Source of the DNA: Chryseobacterium sp. MEBOG06
Lineage (GTDB): Bacteria; Bacteroidota; Bacteroidia; Flavobacteriales; Weeksellaceae
Reading direction: 5' to 3'
NCBI RefSeq assembly: GCF_021869765.1
Contig: NZ_CP084580.1
Coordinates: 3,038,001-3,102,000, forward strand
DNA length: 64,000 bases
Below the pieces are notes generated by a model, which searched no databases, was not told the origin of the DNA, and was given only the letters and a program-made list of their open reading frames with translations. Shown here one piece after another: positions 1 through 7,614 of the stretch. Numbering within the stretch: position 1 is the stretch's first letter; each line of letters begins with the position of its first letter. Made by a program: the position numbers and the translations under genes.

Positions 1-678
1 ATACAATATCTCACTCAAAATATTTTTCGGGATAACTTTTATACATTCAAATTTTTCTATAATGTAATAGAGTTTATCTATGATATGTAACCCTTCAGTT
101 TCTTTTCTAAAAACAGAATAGTCTGATTTATGAGACTCAAATAAATTTCCATGCAATTTTTCTACTTGTTTAACTCTTGCTGTTCTTATTTCTTCAAGAA
201 ACTTATCAAAGTTTTCCTCATTAAGAACATTATCTTTCGGAATATAGACTTGAAAGTTTTTTACATTTTTATTTTTCTGCTCATTTATTCTATTGGGAAT
301 AGTATCATCATTTTGAATAAAATAATAATAAATCTTATTTGATACAATATCACAAAGTGTAAATACAAATGGTTCAGATACTTTATGATACCATGAAAAC
401 GGATGTCTTAGACTTTTTAGAGGATAAGAAATAAAATCTGTGTCTTTATTAGGTTTTACAATAGCATTTTTTCCTTTGTTTTGATTAAGAAAAGATATTT
501 CATCAATCAAAGTTTCTCTATCAACGACTTGATAGTAAAAATCTGTCCCAATCTCTCTTTTACCAGATTCATTATCAACTAGTTTATAATTTTTATTTCT
601 AAACAATTCAGACAAGGTGTCATTTAATAAATTGTTCGCTTGACGCTCAATTTCATCATTGTGTAGTTTTGGTGGCAT
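1..678 (-). CDS. DUF4365-like protein, 3' end cut by window edge
   Basis: An open frame of 226 codons runs from an ATG at 678 to the window edge without a stop, so the C-terminus is missing. The translation has an EIGTDFYYQVV stretch (about residues 42-52), a NQNKGKN stretch and a HPFSWYHKVSEPFVFTLCDI stretch. This order (acidic GTD/E, then Q/N-x-K, then an H-W-P-D segment) resembles DUF4365, a family I know as having a PD-(D/E)xK nuclease-like fold and appearing in mobile and defence loci. The family assignment is from memory of the motif pattern, so moderate. It is the first gene of the AT-rich island, and the next genes are on the other strand. Confidence 0.6.
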   Translation of the reverse strand, partial: MPPKLHNDEIERQANNLLNDTLSELFRNKNYKLVDNESGKREIGTDFYYQVVDRETLIDEISFLNQNKGKNAIVKPNKDTDFISYPLKSLRHPFSWYHKVSEPFVFTLCDIVSNKIYYYFIQNDDTIPNRINEQKNKNVKNFQVYIPKDNVLNEENFDKFLEEIRTARVKQVEKLHGNLFESHKSDYSVFRKETEGLHIIDKLYYIIEKFECIKVIPKNILSEILY

Positions 679-1105
679 TCTGTGAAATTTTAATAATAGA
701 TAAATTTAAAATAATTTATCTATTTTCACTTCATCATTATGATAATAAAAAAGCTAATTAAGCCCTATAAGAATACGGAAATGGTAAACAATTAGCAACC
801 TAACTGAAAACTAAATTTGATTAGTACAATTACATTTTATAGATTTGTGGAAACTAAAAATATTTATACATAAGCAAAAAAATAATTATTTGAAAATATA
901 GATTGCGTTAGCTATTTATTCTTGTTACTGAAAACTGGTAATTTAAAGATACACGAGATAAATAGACCTAATGTTCACGCTTGGCGTGGACGTGGTTTAT
1001 TTGTGTATCAGGTATACCAGTACCTCAGTAACAATAGGCTACAGTTCCACGCCTTTCTATTTATATAATCACAAAATACTTTGGAACTGGGTGATAAATT
1101 ATCTT
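679..1105. other. AT-rich intergenic stretch
   Basis: A 427-bp stretch between divergent genes. It holds a TGCGTTAGCT box near 904-913 that is echoed by ACGTTAGCC near 1654-1662, and an 8-bp inverted repeat at 983-990/1046-1053. An open frame continues upstream of the next gene to 971, but it has no signal-like sequence and is treated as non-coding. No RNA gene is recognised. Confidence 0.5.
983..1053. repeat. Inverted repeat GGCGTGGA/TCCACGCC
   Basis: GGCGTGGA at 983-990 is the exact reverse complement of TCCACGCC at 1046-1053, with 55 bases between. The arms are GC-rich in an AT-rich setting. It lies just upstream of the adhesin-like gene. A role in regulation or recombination is only inference. 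Confidence 0.45.
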
Positions 1106-1555
1106 ATGAAAACCCTATTAACTATCACTCTCATTTTTACATTCACGTTCTATCATTGTCAAAATTCAGAAACTATTGAAGAAGTCCCCAACCATGTATT
1201 TGCAAACATTGCTAACGGCTGGACGTACCTTGGTGAATCCGTGACAAAAATTAAATATTACGTTAAAGACATAGAATCAAACGATAGCTATTCAAAGAAT
1301 TATGTTTGTTGGGTTAAAACGGTTAATGCTCCAAAGAGTTACAAGGATAAGAAAGGAAACTGGATAACAAAGCAGTCTGATTACTCTATAGAGAGATGGA
1401 AAATTTATTGTAATTCCAAGAAATACGCTTTGTTGTCGTATGTTAACTACAATTCAAAAGGCCAAGTAGCTTCATCTGGTAAATTAAGTGGTGAGATTGA
1501 CGAGGTCATTCCAGAAACAATGTCTGAGGCTGTGTTTAATTTTGTTTGTAAATAG
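1106..1555 (+). CDS. Secreted adhesin-E-like protein
   Basis: 149 residues. The ATG at 1106 is chosen because it opens a signal peptide (MKTLLTITLIFTFTFYHCQN), whereas the frame upstream to 971 has no such sequence. A Cys at residue 18 could be a lipobox (FYHC), though it is weak. The mature part has W-T-Y-L-G..., a YYVKDIES stretch, W-x-K, an IYCNSKK segment, Y-N-S-K-G and a closing IPETMSEAVFNFVCK. This order (strand, CW, dC, YnsxG, P-x-S-x-E, C-terminal VC) resembles the surface-adhesin E fold (PF16747). Conserved cysteines at the CNS and C-terminal VCK positions could pair. It is likely exported. The repeat copy that follows starts directly after the stop codon. Confidence 0.55.
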   Translation: MKTLLTITLIFTFTFYHCQNSETIEEVPNHVFANIANGWTYLGESVTKIKYYVKDIESNDSYSKNYVCWVKTVNAPKSYKDKKGNWITKQSDYSIERWKIYCNSKKYALLSYVNYNSKGQVASSGKLSGEIDEVIPETMSEAVFNFVCK

Positions 1556-1650
1556 CCCTGAACGTATCTATAATTTTCCTCGTCTTTTAAAATTCTGGTA
1601 CTTCCCTATCAAATTTAAAAGATAAGCGAAAAATCTAGGGCACGTATATA
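1556..1650 (-). repeat. Island repeat, copy A (inverted orientation)
   Basis: Read on the minus strand this stretch follows the same order as copies C (5159-5269) and D (7503-7614): TATACGTGCC, TTATCT, a TACCAGAATTTT core, GAAAAT and a closing ATACGTTC. It begins directly after the stop codon of the adhesin-like gene. Similarity was found by eye and is imperfect with gaps. It is followed by ACGTTAGCC at 1654-1662. Confidence 0.55.
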
Positions 1651-1702
1651 GCTACGTTAGCCTTACTTATTTACTATTAAGTCCAATAATAAAAATACTA
1701 TT

Positions 1703-2137
1703 ATGAAAATTAGACCAAAAGAAATTTTAGAACCTCTCTTCATCTTCCTAATATTCTTAGGCTTTGTTGTAGGCGGTATTTCTTTAATTATATATGGTTA
1801 TAACCATGATAATGACGTAGAACTGACATTTGGTTTGGTTGTAGCCTGTTTAGGGTTATTCCAGATTTTCCAAAGATATAAAGTGGGTTATGTATTTGCC
1901 GTTATACCAATTTTATTAGTTGTAGTTAGTTTATCAGGAACATTCATTTTTATTCTATTCTATATCCCATTCTTTTACAAAGAATCTTTGAATCTGGATC
2001 TAGGTGCATTGATTTTAAAAGATTGGTTTGTAAGGTTAGTAATAATAATTATTGATGTGCTTTTGCTCGTCAATGTATTTACATTTAACAAAAAGCGTTT
2101 GAGCAAAAACAAAGAACAAGAAAAAGGCCAATATTAA
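1703..2137 (+). CDS. Membrane protein, four predicted segments
   Basis: 144 residues that I do not recognise. Hydrophobic stretches lie at about residues 11-31, 41-56, 62-89 and 107-128, separated by short charged loops. The C-terminus is a basic, Lys-rich tail (KKRLSKNKEQEKG) that is probably cytosolic. It lies in the AT-rich island between two exported proteins on the same strand, with copy A of the island repeat directly upstream, so it may be its own cassette. No catalytic motif is visible. Confidence 0.6.
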   Translation: MKIRPKEILEPLFIFLIFLGFVVGGISLIIYGYNHDNDVELTFGLVVACLGLFQIFQRYKVGYVFAVIPILLVVVSLSGTFIFILFYIPFFYKESLNLDLGALILKDWFVRLVIIIIDVLLLVNVFTFNKKRLSKNKEQEKGQY

Positions 2138-2244
2138 CCGACTCTTACTATTTACGGTTATCTGTAAGAAACACTCATAGATTCATAATACTTTTATCAC
2201 TAAAAATCAAAATTTAATCATTAACAAACAAAAACTTTAACATC

Positions 2245-2628
2245 ATGAGAAAACTAATTTTTACAACATTAACAATCATTTTCAGTGTCATCATTTTGTC
2301 CTGTTCAAGCAACGATGATGATAATAACCAAACATTTCCTTTTGAGGGTAAATGGTCTGGAAGTTATTCCGGAACAAAAGACCACGGAACATTTAAGATT
2401 AATGTAAGTTCAACAGGAAAAGTTACAGGAATAACGACATCAGCCGTATTTAATGAGGACTTTGATGTTAACGGGAATGTTTCAGAATCCGGAAATTTCT
2501 CTGCAATTGCTGGTAGTGCAAGTTCAGGAGCAACATTCACAGGGCAAATGAGTGGGAATAATGCAAATGGGACTTGGATTAATACTTCAGCAAATATGAA
2601 TGGGACTTGGACAGGAGGTAAGAATTAA
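2245..2628 (+). CDS. Small Gly/Ser/Thr-rich lipoprotein
   Basis: 127 residues. The N-terminus is a lipoprotein signal with lipobox ILSC, so Cys20 would be the lipidated residue, followed by the S-S-N-D-D-D-N-N tether typical of flavobacterial surface lipoproteins. The mature part is rich in Gly, Ser, Thr and Asn with repeated G-x-W-S/T-G-type strands (GKWSGSYSG, GTWINTS, GTWTGGKN), as in small beta-barrel lipoproteins. The acidic tether suggests export to the outside face of the outer membrane, as known for Bacteroidota surface lipoproteins. Function unknown. Confidence 0.7.
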   Translation: MRKLIFTTLTIIFSVIILSCSSNDDDNNQTFPFEGKWSGSYSGTKDHGTFKINVSSTGKVTGITTSAVFNEDFDVNGNVSESGNFSAIAGSASSGATFTGQMSGNNANGTWINTSANMNGTWTGGKN

Positions 2629-2640
2629 TTGATTTTTACA

Positions 2641-2741
2641 TAGGCGTATCAGGATTTTAGCCCGTTTCTTTTGTTTTTGGTATATCAGTATTAAAAATAA
2701 ATTTGAGGGGCTAAAATCTGGATATGTTAGGAGAACGTATT
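2641..2741 (+). repeat. Island repeat, copy B
   Basis: The order TATATCAGTATT (2681-2692), AAATAAATTTGAGGGG, CTAAAATCTGGAT and ATGTTAGGAGAACGTAT (2723-2739) parallels the ACCAGAATTT ... GGTAAGTTCGGAAAACGT order of copies C and D. It is the most diverged copy and needs gaps to align. It lies between the lipoprotein gene and the convergent HEPN gene. Confidence 0.5.
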
Positions 2742-2789
2742 CATTTTTTATTATTGACTTGAACAAAAAATTAATGTTCAATCGAAGTT

Positions 2790-2824
2790 GCTTCGCTTTG
2801 TACTTTATCAATACAATGTTAAGC
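2790..2824 (-). repeat. Cassette-end hairpin downstream of HEPN gene
   Basis: The arms 2790-2802 and 2812-2824 pair at 10 of 13 positions around a 9-base loop. On the minus strand it reads GCTTAACATTGTATTG and overlaps the stop codon of the HEPN gene. AACATTGTATTG recurs behind the next gene (3874-3912). It may end transcription, but there is no clean T-tract, and the shared sequence rather than shared structure alone suggests a common element. Confidence 0.5.
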
Positions 2825-3714
2825 TATTCTGTACATAAACATTTTCCTTCAATTACATAATCATTGCAAACTTCACACGGATACATTTCTATTAGAACCC
2901 CACCATCTCTATTATTTGCGCAATGTGTATTTAGGCAAATACCTTGAAATGTTTCATCATAATATAATAAGGAATTGCAATAACATTCTGGACATTCTCT
3001 AATTTTTGTTTCATCAATTTCTTTTAAATTAATAGGACACGAAGTACAATAAAATTCTTTATATAAATTTTGGGCTTCATTAATAACAAACAATGAATAA
3101 TTTGAACAATTATAACAACATCCTCGTCCGTAATTAATGTTTTTTGTTCTTAAAATTTTTTCTTCTAAATCAGCGTTCTTGTGATAGCCAAATATCTCCT
3201 CAATTTTATCATCAAAAATATTTTTGATATTTTTGATACTTTTATTATTGTCGTTAAGATATTCAAAACTTGGTTTTATAACTTTTCCATATAAAAGAGT
3301 CAAATTTTCTTTAATTTCATTTGTATTAATATCAATCGCAAAATGTTGAATCTTATTTCTTTCTTTTGCAATCTTTTCAATTATTTTTATGGAGTTGTTA
3401 TCAAAATAATTTGGATAAAATTTCTTAATAGTTATGCAAATCTCCTTTATATCTATTGATTTACAATTATATAATTCATCTAATTTGGGAGAAAATGGAT
3501 CGTTACAATTTCTGAATAAAGAATTTTTATCAAAAATATAAATAATATTTTCATGGGAAATCAACTCTTTTAATAGTAATTCCGTTCCTTGAAATAAACT
3601 AAGAATAGCATATTTATAATATTTGGTAACTTTCTCTTTCTCTGCTTTTTCAAAGTATTCTAATCCATATTCGATAGAATCAATAGCATTTTCTAAAAGA
3701 CTAAACTTTATCAT
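2824..3714 (-). CDS. HEPN-type protein with C-terminal zinc ribbons
   Basis: 296 residues. The N-terminal half is helical, with a KYYKYAILSLFQGTELLLKE helix and R119-NKIQ-H124, an RX4H motif of the kind used by HEPN ribonucleases. The C-terminal third carries three Cys pair sets: C200/C203 with C223/C226, C241/C244 with C260/C265, and C280/C283 with C292/C294, which look like zinc ribbons. HEPN proteins with RX4-6H motifs are known as RNases in toxin-antitoxin, abortive infection and other defence systems. I infer an RNA-cutting or RNA-binding protein. No antitoxin-like partner overlaps the gene, so it may act alone or be a non-toxic HEPN relative. The gene lies in the cassette-like island. 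Confidence 0.6.
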   Translation of the reverse strand: MIKFSLLENAIDSIEYGLEYFEKAEKEKVTKYYKYAILSLFQGTELLLKELISHENIIYIFDKNSLFRNCNDPFSPKLDELYNCKSIDIKEICITIKKFYPNYFDNNSIKIIEKIAKERNKIQHFAIDINTNEIKENLTLLYGKVIKPSFEYLNDNNKSIKNIKNIFDDKIEEIFGYHKNADLEEKILRTKNINYGRGCCYNCSNYSLFVINEAQNLYKEFYCTSCPINLKEIDETKIRECPECYCNSLLYYDETFQGICLNTHCANNRDGGVLIEMYPCEVCNDYVIEGKCLCTE

Positions 3715-3873
3715 TAATAAGGTATTTTATCAGTATGTTTTCTCTCGAAAAATTACTAGCGAAGTGTGGGATGGATTAACTGAAAGTTCATTTCAAACTA
3801 ACAGAGCCTACTCTTTTTCAGATTATCCAAATTAATAAAAAACAATATGAAAAGCAACGGCAAATAAATGTTT

Positions 3874-3912
3874 CAACTTTGTATTTACACTCATTTTGCC
3901 AATACAATGTTG
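3874..3912 (-). repeat. Cassette-end hairpin downstream of 3926 gene
   Basis: CAACTTTGTATT (3874-3885) pairs with AATACAATGTTG (3901-3912) at 11 of 12 positions around a 15-base loop. On the minus strand it reads GGCAACATTGTATTGG and lies 13 bases behind the stop of the neighbouring gene. It shares AACATTGTATTG with the hairpin at 2790-2824. Confidence 0.5.
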
Positions 3913-3925
3913 CCTGATGTTTTAT

Positions 3926-4882
3926 TTAAAAAATATTGAAATCAAGTGAAAATGAATTATCCAACATTATTTTTTGTTTTTTTAAGACACTTTGAGTGCT
4001 TTCAATAATCTTATTTTCAGTTTCACTATCTATACTTTCATATAATGTTTCAGAAATGCCCCAATTTTCACATTTCGTAAGTAGGTAAGTTGTTAGTTTG
4101 AATTCAAGTTCAGTTTCATTCAAGTTTTTCCAACCATCAACGAACTCAGTCGTCCATTTATCTTCTGACTTTGTGAGATAAAATATCAAAATTTTTGTAT
4201 GAGAATTATAAGGGAATACATTTACATAAATTGAATTTAAATTAGGGCTACTTAAAATTGTACTTGAATATACTTCTTTTAATGGATAATTGAACTCAAT
4301 AAAAGTGAAATTTTCTTCAGAATTTTCAATATCATTTATAAATAATTCATGTTCTTTATTGCGAATATGAATTAGCATTTCATGCAAATCAATGAACTCT
4401 TTTGTAATTCTTTGACTTCCTTGATTATATGGAATAGCTTGTATTGTATTTGAATTGTAAAGCCTTTTATGTTTCTCTAAAATTATTTCCTCTCTTCTCA
4501 TAAAAGAAGCAAGTGTTCTAAAAGCAAATAATAAGTTGTTTTTATAATTTGTAAAATCGATAGGATGAGTTTCGATTACTTTAAATATTTCTGTATCATG
4601 GTAATTACAAAATGTAGGAAAAGAATGGGCTTGGCTTGTACCTATATGTTTGAAATATGTTAGTTCGTTAAACCCTAAATTTTCCCATTTAAAAACATCC
4701 TTTGGCTTTATCTCATATATAAATCCATTAGGTGCAATTTGATTAAGAATTCCGTTTTTTTGCAAAATATGAGAATTTATAGCATTTTCGCTACATCCAT
4801 TGTACAAACAATTCCATTTTTTATTTTTTACATTTTTATTTATTCCAGCAATTATCTTTTCTATTACTTTGTTTGATTTCAT
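3926..4882 (-). CDS. Protein with HNH-like Cys/His site
   Basis: 318 residues, family not recognised. The N-terminus carries C25-x4-C30, then S37-H38-ILQK, and later C92-x2-H95-D96 followed by IF. This C-C...SH...C-H-D spacing looks like a zinc-bound treble-clef or HNH-like fold. The remainder is mixed helices and strands with FRTLASFMRREE at about 122-133 and no other motif. I infer a nuclease or nucleic-acid binding role from the zinc site only. It stands alone on its strand, between the HEPN gene and a long non-coding stretch, and is as AT-rich as its neighbours. Confidence 0.5.
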   Translation of the reverse strand: MKSNKVIEKIIAGINKNVKNKKWNCLYNGCSENAINSHILQKNGILNQIAPNGFIYEIKPKDVFKWENLGFNELTYFKHIGTSQAHSFPTFCNYHDTEIFKVIETHPIDFTNYKNNLLFAFRTLASFMRREEIILEKHKRLYNSNTIQAIPYNQGSQRITKEFIDLHEMLIHIRNKEHELFINDIENSEENFTFIEFNYPLKEVYSSTILSSPNLNSIYVNVFPYNSHTKILIFYLTKSEDKWTTEFVDGWKNLNETELEFKLTTYLLTKCENWGISETLYESIDSETENKIIESTQSVLKKQKIMLDNSFSLDFNIF

Positions 4883-5318
4883 TAAGTATCTTTATTTAAA
4901 ATATCAATTAACGTCTAATATAAGCATTATGTTAATAATTAAATATTTAAACATTAGTAAATTAAAATTTATTTTTACTCAACGAGCGAGATAATGGTAT
5001 ATATTCACTATATCTCATAATCTATAGAAAACATTCATATCTACACAATATTAAGACCTTGTAAATAGTTTAAAACCGCTACTGACAGGCTATTTTTGAG
5101 GTTTTTGTTTTGCTTGGCAAATTGTCTATTGAGCAAGATTTGCATTTTATTTTTTACACTATACGTTGTGCCATTTTAAGCCTTATCTCTATAAAAGTGA
5201 TTGAATATACCAGAATTTATTTTAAAGCGGAAAAATAGGGGTAAGTTCGGAAAACGTCCTAATTAATGGGCTTTTAAGTAATAGAATTTTAATAAATCTA
5301 AACATCACCAAACTGAAG
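4883..5318. other. AT-rich intergenic stretch with repeat copy C
   Basis: A 436-bp stretch without a plausible gene. It contains the upstream region of the 3926-4882 gene and, at 5159-5269, copy C of the island repeat. Nothing else was recognised. Confidence 0.5.
5159..5269 (+). repeat. Island repeat, copy C
   Basis: The core 5203-5269 matches 7548-7614 (copy D) at 50 of 67 positions without a gap, counted by hand, and similarity continues upstream to about 5159. The ends ACGTT (5163-5167) and AACGT (5253-5257) are complementary. It lies behind the 3' end of the HNH gene, so that copies C and D bracket the two-gene unit 5319-7386 as direct repeats. Confidence 0.7.
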
Positions 5319-6620
5319 TCATTTTCCTAAATGATAAAGACTTTTTTCATCAGAAACAAATACTATATCTTGGTCAAAACTTTCTAAATCTGTTGTTGTC
5401 TCATAAAAAAGTAATTTATCTTCTTTTGCGGAATATGTTATAAGATGTATAGTCTCAAAATCTTGTGTACTTTTTGAAAGTATAATATTACAAGGTTCAA
5501 ATTCAAATAATTTAATAGAAGCGCATATATATGAATGATATTTATAAATGATTATTGAAAAGCTAAAATTTTCTAATCCATTTAAATTAAAAGTTGGAAT
5601 AATGGTTTTTTTTGAAATTTTTGCTTCATTAGAAACATCAACCCATCCGTTTAGTGATAGTCTTTTCTCATTTATTCCTTTTCCATTAATGTATAAAACT
5701 TCTGAAAATTCGTTTTTTACCTTTTCGAACATAAATTTTTTAAAACCATTAAACTCTGAATTATTGACAAAATTACTACCTTGAATTAATGATAAAAATT
5801 CAAAAGCAATTTTTGAACATAGTTTATAATGTTTCTTAATTGACCATTTGTAGTTTATGATTAAATACTTGTATTCTTTCTGGTCAGAATAGAAGTTTCT
5901 AAACTTAATAGTATTTATGTTTTTTAAATTTTTAATAATATTTAAAAAGAAATCAGCTGAATCTTTAGTTTTTGAAATTATGATAGTACTATTATTATAT
6001 TCAAAAATTCGTGAGTTTAAGTTTGTTGGTAATAGGTCTGATATGTAGTAGGAATAATTATTACGTTTTACATTATTAATAAGTTTTTCTAATAACGTAT
6101 AATTTAATTCTTCATTTAAATCCTCAATACCTGAATGATAGAAAAATGTAATCTCAAACTTGTTATTGCAAATTAATTGAGAGGGAAATGGATTGGATTT
6201 TTCATTTAAAGCAATAAACCACTCATTTAACTTGTGAAACCAAACAAAAATTTTTTTATATTTAATAGTTTTATCATCATTTATTTTCATAGTATTTTTG
6301 ATGTCCCTATTTATCCAAAAGCTTATTGGTGAATATTTAAATATCCAATCTTCAATATTTTGTCCAAAGAAAGTGTTGCATTTTTCACAGACTGATTGAT
6401 ATAGTTTATTGGAGAAATGGTCAGTCCTTAAAAGACCTTTCGAAATTATATGAGCTATATTCTTATTTGATTTTTCTTTACACCAAATACATTCTTCCGT
6501 CGCTAATTCTTTTGGAGGAGGGGAAATATTAAAAAAAATTTTGTATTGTTTTAACACGATAATATTATATATAAGTATTAATGAATATAGGCTTTCGAAA
6601 TTATAGTTAAAAATGACCAA
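5319..6620 (-). CDS. HNH endonuclease-like protein
   Basis: About 433 residues. C44-IW-C47, H57 in the AHIISKGLL segment and C78-EK-C81-N82 form a classic zinc-bound HNH core, followed by FGQNIEDW. The long C-terminal part (residues 100-433) has no motif I know and could be a sensor or target-recognition domain. The start is uncertain: no ATG precedes the HNH core, so the frame begins at TTG (6620) or possibly GTG (6557). The gene follows its partner (6649-7386) after 28 bases and is probably co-transcribed. The pair is bracketed by island repeats C and D. A role in defence is inference. Confidence 0.6.
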   Translation of the reverse strand: MVIFNYNFESLYSLILIYNIIVLKQYKIFFNISPPPKELATEECIWCKEKSNKNIAHIISKGLLRTDHFSNKLYQSVCEKCNTFFGQNIEDWIFKYSPISFWINRDIKNTMKINDDKTIKYKKIFVWFHKLNEWFIALNEKSNPFPSQLICNNKFEITFFYHSGIEDLNEELNYTLLEKLINNVKRNNYSYYISDLLPTNLNSRIFEYNNSTIIISKTKDSADFFLNIIKNLKNINTIKFRNFYSDQKEYKYLIINYKWSIKKHYKLCSKIAFEFLSLIQGSNFVNNSEFNGFKKFMFEKVKNEFSEVLYINGKGINEKRLSLNGWVDVSNEAKISKKTIIPTFNLNGLENFSFSIIIYKYHSYICASIKLFEFEPCNIILSKSTQDFETIHLITYSAKEDKLLFYETTTDLESFDQDIVFVSDEKSLYHLGK

Positions 6621-6648
6621 TTAAAATTAGTTGTTTTTAGGCTTGCTT

Positions 6649-7386
6649 TTATAATCTATACAATATTATGTTGAATTTTTCATATAAAACCTTATATATA
6701 ATTTTATATATTAATTCTGTACTCTCTTCTAAGCTCATTATTTTTTTTGGAGCTTCATAATTTGTTCTGCCATGTCTTGCAAAATACCCTAAAACTTCAT
6801 AGTTATTTGCTGTATGAGTAAATATTTTAATTTCATTTTCAAATTCTTTTAGTAGCTCTAATGAACCCTCTTCTTTAAGAAAATACTTTATATCATCGTA
6901 AATCATATATAGTAATTTATAATCAGTATTTCTGGAAAGCAAGAAAAATAAGTTGGTTAAAAATTTATCATTTATTATTTGGGAGAATAAGTCATAAACA
7001 GGATTGTGAGTTTTCGTTGCTATCGAATTTTTGAGAGTAGAGAGATCAAACTCAATAAAATATAACTCTGGCTCATAAATTGGAGATACAATTGGTTTTT
7101 TAGTTTGATAATCATATAAAGTATTGAGAGTGAAATATTTTCTTGACCTTTTCTCACAAAGTTTAAATATACCTTCAAAAATTGATAGGATTTGATGAGC
7201 TCTTTTAATGATTTCTTCAGGGTCATTTAAGTTATTAAATGCCAAAGAAGAGAAATAGAATGAAGAAAGGTGATTGTCATCATGTATTTCTGACCAAAAC
7301 ATTGCATCATTAGTTGAATTATTTACAGATAAAATTTCTTCAACACGAATACTTGAAGTTGCTAAAAAAAAATACTTAAAATCCAT
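6649..7386 (-). CDS. Unknown protein, partner of the HNH gene
   Basis: 245 residues, not recognised. The body is helix-rich (IIKRAHQILSIFEGIFKLCE, DIKYFLKEEGSLELLKEFE). Near the C-terminus is a distinctive GYFARHGRTNYEAPKKIMSL stretch (about residues 199-218) followed by a helix (EESTELIYKIIYKVL). That Arg-His followed by P-x-x-x-MSLEE pattern looks like a conserved family signature. It is the first gene of a probable operon with the HNH protein, 28 bases apart, which suggests that the two proteins work together. Confidence 0.55.
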   Translation of the reverse strand: MDFKYFFLATSSIRVEEILSVNNSTNDAMFWSEIHDDNHLSSFYFSSLAFNNLNDPEEIIKRAHQILSIFEGIFKLCEKRSRKYFTLNTLYDYQTKKPIVSPIYEPELYFIEFDLSTLKNSIATKTHNPVYDLFSQIINDKFLTNLFFLLSRNTDYKLLYMIYDDIKYFLKEEGSLELLKEFENEIKIFTHTANNYEVLGYFARHGRTNYEAPKKIMSLEESTELIYKIIYKVLYEKFNIILYRL

Positions 7387-7502
7387 TAATTATTATTGTT
7401 TTAAAATGCTACCCAAAAACTAAATATACGCAATGTTTTTATTTATGTATATAAACTTATACTTAATAAATTTAACCAATGTTAGGATTTTAATTTTTCA
7501 GG

Positions 7503-7614
7503 GTGTACGGTGTACTATTTTAGACAATATCTCTGTCAAATCAATATGAATACACCAGATTTAATTTTAAAGTGAGAAAATTTGGATAAGTTCAGAGACC
7601 GTTCGAATTGATTT
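7503..7614 (+). repeat. Island repeat, copy D
   Basis: It aligns with copy C over about 105 bp, with 50 of 67 identical in the core. The ends are ACGGT (7507-7511) and ACCGT (7598-7602), complementary to each other although different from the ACGTT/AACGT ends of copy C. This looks like a compensatory change. It is the copy nearest the tRNA. Confidence 0.7.

Noticed and set aside
151..342. Open frame on the plus strand within the DUF4365-like gene
   Set aside because: It is the antisense of a longer and better supported minus-strand frame, and its sequence is hydrophobic low-complexity AT-driven peptide.
971..1105. Upstream extension of the adhesin-like gene
   Set aside because: The added residues include no signal sequence and cross the inverted repeat. 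The ATG at 1106 opens a proper signal peptide.
2587..2811. Open frame on the minus strand over the lipoprotein end
   Set aside because: It overlaps a repeat copy and the lipoprotein gene and has no family likeness.
3623..3835. Open frame on the plus strand between the two zinc-type genes
   Set aside because: The first half is antisense to the HEPN gene and the second half is unremarkable.
1556..7614. Standard integron attC sites
   Set aside because: The strict cores GTTRRRY and RYYYAAC are not both present in the expected order, and no integrase lies in the window.
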